Origin: an uncultured Fidelibacterota bacterium
GTDB taxonomy: Bacteria > Marinisomatota > Marinisomatia > Marinisomatales > UBA1611
Direction: 5' to 3'
DNA length: 5,154 nucleotides
NCBI GenBank assembly: GCA_913041325.1
Contig: CAJWHU010000109.1
Location: forward strand, 1-5,154
Below, one piece after another: positions 1-5,154 of this stretch. The stretch's first letter is position 1. The number at the start of each line of letters is the position of its first letter. The notes beneath the pieces are model-generated. The model was not told the DNA's origin. It searched no databases and was given only the letters and a program-made list of their open reading frames with translations. Made by a program: the position numbers and the translations under genes.

Positions 1-2138
1 ACGGGCCTAATGCCCACAACGGATTATTAAATGTTATAACAAAGCATCCAAAAGACTCGCAAGGAGCAAGCGTTTCGTTTGGAGGAGGATCAAGTAATTA
101 TCAGTCATTTAGGGCGAGACTTGCTACTGCTAGAGGACCACTTTCCATGAAGTTCTCATTTGAGAATATCAATGTTCTTGATTGGAAATATACTAGAACA
201 TTTGGTCAAGATTATAATATGGATAGTGAACTAACTTACGGGAGCACTCATGAAGCTGTAACATTTTGGGATTTCTTTGACCCAACCATTCCTCAAGTGT
301 GGGATGATAAGAATAATGACGGTCAATGGGATTATGTAGAAACAGTTGATGTGATGGATTCTGATTTTGAGAGAAAATTAAGAAACATGAAGGCGAACCT
401 TCATTTTTATTATGAACTTTCAAAAAATGCTGAAATATCTTTTGGGCATGAACATTATTTTCAATCTGGTTATCAGCCATTTGACTCTGGGTTGAATTTC
501 ATTGATTACACTATGGGTTCTGTATGGAGCAAATTAATTTGGAAAAACTTTTTTGGTAGAATTCACTGGTTAAGATCATCTGGAACCGAATATTGGAATT
601 CTGACGTTGCATATTTAAATATGATGAGAAGGGACCTAACCTTAGAGGAGTCAGTAGATGCAACGAAAATTCAAGATTTTGTCAAAACAGATGTTTTAAG
701 GGGTGATTTCCAGCAGAATTTTAGTTTGTTTAACGTTGATTTTATTATGGGTGGAGATTTTTCTGTATACAGGCCTAAAAGTGGTAGAGATTTTCTTAAT
801 GATAGAGGGCCAGTATCAGAACTAGAAAGCGCAGTTCTTGCTGATTCTGTTATGGGGGAAAATATAGAGATTGAAGAATATGGTGCATATGCTCAGGCTA
901 CATTAGAACTTCCTCTACAAACAAAGTTTGTAACAGCAATAAGGTACGATAAGCACTCATATTATGATGCTCGCATTAGTCCAAGATTTGCACTCCAGTG
1001 GAACGGACTTACTGGTGGTAATATACGATTTAGCTACAACAGAGCTTTTCAAACTCCGAGCGTATTTAATCTACATATGTTGAGGTTCTTTGATGCCCAA
1101 GATAGTGGCAACATTGTCCCTTACCTATTTGATAGTGGATCTTACACAAATTTAATTGTAAATGTAAATGATCCAGAAATAAGAGCTCAAATTAACAATG
1201 GCACGTTAGCATATGATGATTTAATCTTTTTACCAATGCAAACTCAATTTAGAGGAAATAAAAATGGGTTTAAGATAGATGAGGAAATAGTTGTTCCCCC
1301 GCTAGAAATTGAAACAGTTGATAGTTATGAATTGGGAATGAAAAAACTATTTTTTGGAAATCTTTTTGTAGATGTTTCATTCTTTTATTCAAAATATGAA
1401 AATTTTATCAGTCCATTAAGGGTGATTCATGACTTCTATCCAGCTGAAGCACCTTACATTCCTGAGCAAGTTACCCACATTGGAGATGAGTTTGTAAGTG
1501 ACGATAATATTAGAAATAGATCTGTAGTTTATTCTTATACTTCTACCTCTGGAGCAACAGTTTATGGTGCTGATTTCATGTTTAAATATAATTTATTCGA
1601 TAATGTCGTACTTAATACAGGATTTTCTCTTTATAATAATTTGCAGTTTGATGATAGTGATGATGTGCAAAGCAGTTTATTTGAGGATATAGAACTTGAT
1701 TCTGTAAAGAACGACTCTTTAAGATATTTTTTGGATAACTCTCTCAAAAGTTTCTCGTTTCAGCAAGGTAGGCTTTTCTTTAATGCACCAAAGAATAAAG
1801 GGTTTATAGGCTTATCAAAGGACGACTTTATAATTAAGAACCTATGGGCGCAGTTAACGGCTAACTACACGGAGGAATTTGATTTTGTGAGCGGTTATCA
1901 TGTGGCCACAAAAAATCCATCTTTTACTAGCTTATCTCCAAATAGTATCTACGAAAATAAAGGCCCAATTGGTGGTGGCTGGATTTTTGATCTGCATTTT
2001 CAGTATAAGGTTAATGATAGGTTAAGAGTAAAACTCCAATTGAATAATTTATTGGATAAAGATGGTCCCAGAGTTGTGGGAACGCCACCCACCAGAAGAA
2101 ATATGATATTTGAAATTTTAATGGACAACTTGAGATAA
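1..2138 (+). CDS. TonB-dependent outer-membrane receptor, C-terminal part (5' end cut)
   Basis: Outer-membrane active transporter that takes up a bound ligand using energy passed on by TonB; the ligand is not identifiable. The open frame runs from the left edge (first full codon at base 3) to TAA at 2136-2138, giving 711 visible residues. The ATG at 147 is internal, because the 48 codons before it have no stop and encode the end of a plug domain: GPNAHNGLLNVITKHPKDSQG, a close match to the usual G-x-N-A-x-N-G-x-(I/L)-N-(I/V)-I-T-K plug ending. The remainder is alternating beta-strand sequence of a 22-strand-type barrel, with typical family segments: RISPRFALQW then RAFQTPS (972-1061), and near the C terminus NNLLDKDGPRV followed by a last strand ending at LMDNLR. 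The N-terminal signal peptide, any carboxypeptidase-regulatory-like domain, the TonB box and most of the plug lie upstream of the window. An Asp/Asn-rich loop at 306-332 may bind calcium. The lipoprotein gene follows after 8 bp, so co-transcription is likely. The family call is firm; the substrate is unknown. Confidence 0.93.
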   Translation, partial: GPNAHNGLLNVITKHPKDSQGASVSFGGGSSNYQSFRARLATARGPLSMKFSFENINVLDWKYTRTFGQDYNMDSELTYGSTHEAVTFWDFFDPTIPQVWDDKNNDGQWDYVETVDVMDSDFERKLRNMKANLHFYYELSKNAEISFGHEHYFQSGYQPFDSGLNFIDYTMGSVWSKLIWKNFFGRIHWLRSSGTEYWNSDVAYLNMMRRDLTLEESVDATKIQDFVKTDVLRGDFQQNFSLFNVDFIMGGDFSVYRPKSGRDFLNDRGPVSELESAVLADSVMGENIEIEEYGAYAQATLELPLQTKFVTAIRYDKHSYYDARISPRFALQWNGLTGGNIRFSYNRAFQTPSVFNLHMLRFFDAQDSGNIVPYLFDSGSYTNLIVNVNDPEIRAQINNGTLAYDDLIFLPMQTQFRGNKNGFKIDEEIVVPPLEIETVDSYELGMKKLFFGNLFVDVSFFYSKYENFISPLRVIHDFYPAEAPYIPEQVTHIGDEFVSDDNIRNRSVVYSYTSTSGATVYGADFMFKYNLFDNVVLNTGFSLYNNLQFDDSDDVQSSLFEDIELDSVKNDSLRYFLDNSLKSFSFQQGRLFFNAPKNKGFIGLSKDDFIIKNLWAQLTANYTEEFDFVSGYHVATKNPSFTSLSPNSIYENKGPIGGGWIFDLHFQYKVNDRLRVKLQLNNLLDKDGPRVVGTPPTRRNMIFEILMDNLR
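306..332 (+). other. Possible calcium-binding loop in the receptor (DxNxDGxxD)
   Basis: The receptor residues encoded here read DKNNDGQWD, which fits the DxNxDGxxD spacing of EF-hand, dockerin and thrombospondin-3 type calcium loops. The site lies about 100 residues into the visible protein, between early barrel strands, in a Trp/Asp-rich segment that is probably an extracellular loop. The motif match is seen directly; metal binding and surface exposure are inferred. Confidence 0.45.
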
Positions 2139-2146
2139 GTGATACT

Positions 2147-2215
2147 ATGAATGATATAAAAAAATATAAAACAATTAATTATTTTTTGATTTTTGGTTTA
2201 GCACTTTTTTCTTGT
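2147..2215 (+). other. Lipoprotein signal peptide with lipid-accepting cysteine
   Basis: This stretch encodes 22 signal residues and Cys23. The n-region carries KKYK, and the hydrophobic core runs from about Tyr12 to Phe21. The lipobox is L-F-S-C, a relaxed version of L-(A/S)-(G/A)-C because Phe occupies the -2 position. No other cysteine lies near the N terminus. The Asp-rich residues right after the cysteine fit an outer-membrane, possibly surface, destination. Confidence 0.8.
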
Positions 2216-3979
2216 ATGGATCCAGTGGTTGATAAAGATGATAGCTATTCTGATTTCGAAGATTTTGATGCATCTAGTTATTTAAATGACCCAAATGAAG
2301 GATTTCTAAACGGTGGTTTTGAAGAAGGTACCGTAAATTTGTGGGGTGGTTTTAAAAACCAGTTTAATGAAAATATCCCAACTAAATATAACCTTGATGT
2401 TCAAGAAGCATTTTATATACTTGACTCTATTCTGGTGAGATCTCCTGCTGAGGGTGACCATTACCTAAGGCTTCAAAGTGAAAGTGGATCTGCGGGGCTA
2501 TATAGGTATTTTGCTTATAATCCCGGCGATACTCTTGAGTATTCATTTTCATATATGATTCCAACTGGCCAATATAATTCTAATGACCCAGGTTTTAGTA
2601 TTTCGATAAGATTAACCGCGACTGATGCAGATGCTAACTTTATTGAATTTGAAGAAGTGTCTTATTTTGTCGGCAATGATGATCCTAACTATAGATTGAT
2701 CGTTGATGATGAATGGCACACAATAAACATTTCATTTTCAAATAAATCTTCAGAAGCAGTTGCGAATTACTTCCTCGTAAATCTTAACGAGTGGTCGCAC
2801 TTTAATACATGGGTATATGACTCTGCTCGCACAATTACTGCTTATTATGATGATTTTAAAGTAGAAGTAAAAGAGTCTAAAAACTCAAAACCGACAGACT
2901 TTAGTATAATGCACCCACAAACTGGAGATGCTTTCAATCTAGACACAATTTCAAATTTCCAAACAATTCCTTTTGAGTGGGAAGCTTCTACAGATCCAGA
3001 TACAGTTTTATATACTAATAGATTAGTATGTAAAGTTGTTTGTGATGGAGCAATGGTATCAAATGGTTTTGAATCTTATACATTGAATGAGCAGTGGGAT
3101 CCAGTTTTACAACAACAAGTAGAAAGGAAGATGCCTGAGGGTTATGGAACTTTATCTTTTAATTGGTTTACGCTTCAATCAGAAAATAATTTAACACACC
3201 AGTACCTAAACTCTTCTGTGGTGGATACCATTGCTAGATCAGGTCAACACAGTTTAAGATTAGAGCATGCTGGACATGACGAGGTTACGTCTTTCTATAC
3301 AACACTTATGTATAGAGTCTCGCAGGTCAATGATAATTTTGATAAGGACAGAATAAGGCCAGGAACAGAATTGACAATTAGTGGGTATGCAATGACCCCA
3401 AGTAGTAATAAACTTTCAGGAGAAAATAGCGCATCTTTAGTTATATATTCATTCACAGACTTGTGGAATATCTCTACAAGTGAGGTGATAAATAAAAATT
3501 ATGATGCAGACATCTGGCATCCATTTGAGGTTTCTGTTGTAGTGCCAGAAAGTAGACCTTTCCCAAACACAGCTACTGTCTCTATGGGTTTCCGCTATAG
3601 TCAGTATCATGAAGGGTCTGGTGTGGTATTTTTTGACGATGTTACAATCTCTACATCAGAACCTATTACATTTTTTGTTACTGATTATTATGACGTAGTT
3701 ACTCCCAATACAAGTACTATCATGTCAGCAACTTATTTAAAAAATCTTTTTTCATACATTGTTTCCGACCTCAGTGGAATAACTTTTAGTCAGGTAAAAT
3801 TTGATTGGGGAATTTTATCTACAGACCTTAATCATGAAGTAAAAGCGTTAAACTCGCCGATAATATTTACTGTCATTGACTCAACATTCGAAAGTATAAA
3901 TGAACAATCTTTGATTTTAGGACCAAATGGCAATGATTTTGGCATTGAGGATCTTAATAATCTGTTAGGAGCTAAGTAA
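2147..3979 (+). CDS. Predicted surface lipoprotein with jelly-roll and SusE-like Ig domains
   Basis: Complete 610-residue protein of unknown exact function, probably a ligand-binding partner of the receptor encoded 8 bp upstream. Residues 1-22 are a lipoprotein signal peptide: basic KKYK, a hydrophobic stretch, then LFSC with lipid-accepting Cys23 (2213-2215). A very acidic segment follows (residues 25-51, including DKDD), as in surface-exported lipoproteins of Bacteroidota. Residues about 53-243 look like a jelly-roll, carbohydrate-binding-like domain, from NGGFEEG through GDHYLRL to YYDDFKVEV. Residues about 249-303 start an Ig/SusE-like domain (FEWEASTDPD, then a strand with Cys295 and Cys299). 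Residues about 304-503 are a second jelly-roll with the same landmarks (NGFES, GQHSLRL, VVFFDDVTIS). Residues about 505-579 seem to complete the Ig-like domain. A short tail ends at GAK. The start is set by the signal peptide; its ribosome-binding site is weak (GAGA at 2132-2135). It is not SusD-like. The lipoprotein and beta-sandwich calls are solid; glycan binding is a guess. Confidence 0.8.
   Translation: MNDIKKYKTINYFLIFGLALFSCMDPVVDKDDSYSDFEDFDASSYLNDPNEGFLNGGFEEGTVNLWGGFKNQFNENIPTKYNLDVQEAFYILDSILVRSPAEGDHYLRLQSESGSAGLYRYFAYNPGDTLEYSFSYMIPTGQYNSNDPGFSISIRLTATDADANFIEFEEVSYFVGNDDPNYRLIVDDEWHTINISFSNKSSEAVANYFLVNLNEWSHFNTWVYDSARTITAYYDDFKVEVKESKNSKPTDFSIMHPQTGDAFNLDTISNFQTIPFEWEASTDPDTVLYTNRLVCKVVCDGAMVSNGFESYTLNEQWDPVLQQQVERKMPEGYGTLSFNWFTLQSENNLTHQYLNSSVVDTIARSGQHSLRLEHAGHDEVTSFYTTLMYRVSQVNDNFDKDRIRPGTELTISGYAMTPSSNKLSGENSASLVIYSFTDLWNISTSEVINKNYDADIWHPFEVSVVVPESRPFPNTATVSMGFRYSQYHEGSGVVFFDDVTISTSEPITFFVTDYYDVVTPNTSTIMSATYLKNLFSYIVSDLSGITFSQVKFDWGILSTDLNHEVKALNSPIIFTVIDSTFESINEQSLILGPNGNDFGIEDLNNLLGAK
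2303..2875 (+). other. First jelly-roll (carbohydrate-binding-like) domain of the lipoprotein
   Basis: Residues about 53-243 of the lipoprotein. It opens with FLNGGFEEG, a usual first strand of CBM4/9/22-like beta-sandwiches. It continues with GDHYLRLQSESGSAGLYRYF, a strand at DTLEYSFSYMIP and a late DEWHTINISF, and closes with YYDDFKVEV, the common last strand of this fold. The fold is inferred from these landmarks. No catalytic signature is seen, so a binding role is likely but the ligand is unknown. Confidence 0.6.
3056..3655 (+). other. Second jelly-roll domain, apparently inserted in an Ig/SusE-like domain
   Basis: Residues about 304-503 of the lipoprotein. Its landmarks match those of the first jelly-roll in the same order: NGFES for NGGFEEG, GQHSLRLEHAG for GDHYLRLQSES, GTELTISGYAMTP for DTLEYSFSYMIP, DIWHPFEVSVVVP for DEWHTINISF, and VVFFDDVTIS for YYDDFKVEV. 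The flanking segments (residues about 249-303 and 505-579) read as the two halves of a single Ig/SusE-like domain, so this module appears to sit inside it. Domain edges are approximate. Confidence 0.55.
3967..3971 (+). promoter_or_regulatory. Ribosome-binding site AGGAG for the third gene
   Basis: AGGAG ends 7 bases before the ATG at 3979. It lies inside the last codons of the lipoprotein gene and supports the overlapping TAATG start. Such a clear Shine-Dalgarno site contrasts with the weak one before the second gene. Confidence 0.75.
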
Positions 3980-5154
3980 TGGCTAGATTTTTATCCATAA
4001 CAGCATTTTTTATATTTAATCTAAATTTCTATTTTAGCCAAGATATTTGTATTCCTTCTGAACTTGAGGTAGAATCAGGAAATAGGAACATATTTTTTTC
4101 ATGGAAAGATATTAACGATAATTCTGTTGAAAACATTCTTTTAGAGGAATGTTTTATTGAATGTGCTTATCCAACCACAGGAGTAATTGTACATTCAATA
4201 GATAATGGTGGAGGTGGGTGGTATAGGTGGTTTGATGGGTCTCCTTATTGTGGACTTGGTTTAGATTGTAACTTAGACGGTGAGGGGTTTGCAGCGGCTG
4301 CATTTTGGCCAGATGAGGGTATTTCTGTAGATAGTAGAATGATTTTTGGACCTTTTAACATCTCTAATGAATCTTTGACTAGTGTTGAATTTGTTGAATC
4401 ATATGTGTATGGTGAAGCCACACTAGATTCAAACTTAGTTGAGATTTCAATTGATGGTGGTGATAATTGGGATACTGTTTTTGTATCTGATCCATCAATC
4501 TTGGATAGTTGGACTGCTAGATTAATTGATATCAGTAATTATGGAGGACAGACAATTCTCCTTAGTTTTAGGTACATTGATAGCAATGGGAATGCAGAAG
4601 GTTGGAAAATAGATCAATTAGTTGTAAAAGAGACTATTGAAGCAGAACGATTGTTTTCACAGCATAATGAACTTCGAGATTTAGACTATTCTTTTCAAGA
4701 ACCCTCAATCCAATCATACAGCCATGATGAAATTCAAAACTTTTATGAAAAATTGGTTGTTAAAAGAGTTGATAGAAAACTAAATAAAAATAATTTTGGC
4801 TTTCCTATTCGTAATTCGAATCTTGTTTCTTCATCTACTCAAAGTATCGCACCTTCCAGGAATTGTTCAGACTCTGATAATGAAGTTGAAGTATCTGTTG
4901 TTGTCACTGAAGGTAATTGGCCTGATGAAATAACTTGGTTTTTAAATGATTCGATCTCTGGTGAAACTGTTCTATCTGGTGGTGCACCTTTTGATACAGC
5001 TCTATGTTTGCCCGTGGGATATTATAATTTAGTTGCTCTAGATTCATATGGTGATGGATGGAATGATTCTTATATGACCATTACGGATATTTCAAATGGT
5101 TCAGTATATTTTAATTTTACTTCTCCAAGTGGATATGCAGAATATTTTGAGACA
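3979..5154 (+). CDS. Secreted multidomain beta protein, N-terminal part (3' end cut)
   Basis: The frame is open from ATG 3979 to the right edge with no stop, giving 392 residues. The ATG overlaps the lipoprotein stop (TAATG) and has an AGGAG site 7 bases upstream, so translational coupling is likely. Residues 1-20 form a signal peptide (MARFLSITAFF..., probable cut after FYFS, before QD). No lipobox is present, so the product should be secreted rather than lipid-anchored. Residues 24-45 (IPSELEVESGNRNIFFSWKD) resemble the first strands of an FN3 domain. Residues about 55-218 form a MAM-like or cleaved-adhesin-like jelly-roll, with GGGGWYRWFDG, VEISIDGGDNWDTVF and a closing GWKIDQLVVKE. Residues about 219-295 are a polar, basic linker. 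Residues about 296-392 form a GDGW-type beta domain: Cys296, ITWFLND, Cys343 and DSYGDGWND. Such modules are common in exported proteins of Bacteroidota and relatives, often beside proteases or sorting domains. No enzyme motif is visible in this part; a catalytic or C-terminal sorting domain could lie beyond the edge. Confidence 0.82.
   Translation, partial: MARFLSITAFFIFNLNFYFSQDICIPSELEVESGNRNIFFSWKDINDNSVENILLEECFIECAYPTTGVIVHSIDNGGGGWYRWFDGSPYCGLGLDCNLDGEGFAAAAFWPDEGISVDSRMIFGPFNISNESLTSVEFVESYVYGEATLDSNLVEISIDGGDNWDTVFVSDPSILDSWTARLIDISNYGGQTILLSFRYIDSNGNAEGWKIDQLVVKETIEAERLFSQHNELRDLDYSFQEPSIQSYSHDEIQNFYEKLVVKRVDRKLNKNNFGFPIRNSNLVSSSTQSIAPSRNCSDSDNEVEVSVVVTEGNWPDEITWFLNDSISGETVLSGGAPFDTALCLPVGYYNLVALDSYGDGWNDSYMTITDISNGSVYFNFTSPSGYAEYFET
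4864..5154 (+). other. GDGW-type beta domain with possible calcium loop (cut by window edge)
   Basis: Residues 296-392 of the secreted protein follow the pattern of a recurrent extracellular module: Cys, a strand, WPDEITWFLND, SGETVLSGG, Cys343-LPVGYYNLVALDSYGDGWND, then YMTITD. DSYGDGWND (5041-5067) has Asp at positions 1, 5 and 9, like a calcium loop. Cys296 and Cys343 may form a disulfide. The domain appears nearly complete at the edge (FNFTSPSGYAEYFET). The family resemblance is from memory; the function is unknown. Confidence 0.6.

Noticed and set aside
147..149. ATG at 147 as the start of the receptor gene
   Set aside because: The same frame is open to the left edge and encodes a recognisable plug-domain ending, so this ATG is an internal methionine and the gene is truncated by the window.
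193..480. 95-codon open frame on the minus strand
   Set aside because: It lies wholly inside the receptor gene, has no recognisable domain and no neighbours on that strand. It is best explained as a shadow of the real gene.
2147..3979. SusD/RagB identity for the lipoprotein, suggested by its place after a TonB receptor
   Set aside because: The protein is rich in beta-strand landmarks (jelly-roll starts and DD-F/V endings), and none of the helical TPR-like pattern of SusD is visible. Only the gene position is SusD-like.
4096..4104. Frameshift or pseudogene in the third gene, suspected because no closed open frame ends in the window
   Set aside because: Codon-by-codon reading from 3979 to 5154 finds no stop and a coherent domain order, so the gene is simply cut by the right edge.
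5041..5154. Type IX secretion C-terminal sorting domain in the third gene
   Set aside because: The visible GDGW module often accompanies type IX cargo, but no sorting-domain motif is present before the sequence runs out. The true C terminus is outside the window.

Overview
The window is one tightly packed, all-plus-strand gene group from an AT-rich Gram-negative bacterium. It holds three consecutive coding regions for cell-surface or exported proteins, and the first and last are cut by the window edges. There are essentially no non-coding bases: 8 bp separate gene 1 from gene 2, and genes 2 and 3 share one base. No RNA gene, CRISPR array, mobile element, promoter or terminator is visible. Promoter and terminator, if any, lie outside the window.

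Layout. (1) Positions 1-2138 are the C-terminal part of a TonB-dependent outer-membrane receptor: the end of the plug domain and a complete beta-barrel. (2) Positions 2147-3979 are a complete 610-residue predicted outer-membrane lipoprotein made of beta-sandwich modules. It has one jelly-roll, carbohydrate-binding-like domain, then an Ig/SusE-like domain that seems to be split by a second jelly-roll. (3) Positions 3979-5154 and beyond are the first 392 residues of a secreted protein. It has a signal peptide, the beginning of an FN3-like strand pattern, a MAM-like jelly-roll, a basic linker and a GDGW-type beta domain like those in exported proteins of Bacteroidota and relatives. It is open at the right edge with no stop codon.

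Organism. The style (long TonB receptor with a YGPNAHNG-type plug end, surface lipoprotein with an acidic stretch after the lipid cysteine, GDGW module) points to the Bacteroidota / FCB group. The plug-end motif and the Asp/Asn-rich loop just after it remind me most of marine Candidatus Marinimicrobia (SAR406). That is an impression from family style, not a search result. The clear AGGAG ribosome-binding site before gene 3 is a mild argument against a typical Bacteroidota genome, where such sites are uncommon.

How the genes may work together. A TonB receptor followed at once by a surface lipoprotein resembles the SusC/SusD logic, in which the lipoprotein captures a large substrate and the receptor imports it. 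Here the lipoprotein is not SusD-like (no TPR-type helical protein) but an all-beta binding protein closer in style to SusE/SusF. The third protein would act outside the cell. The substrate cannot be read from the sequence.
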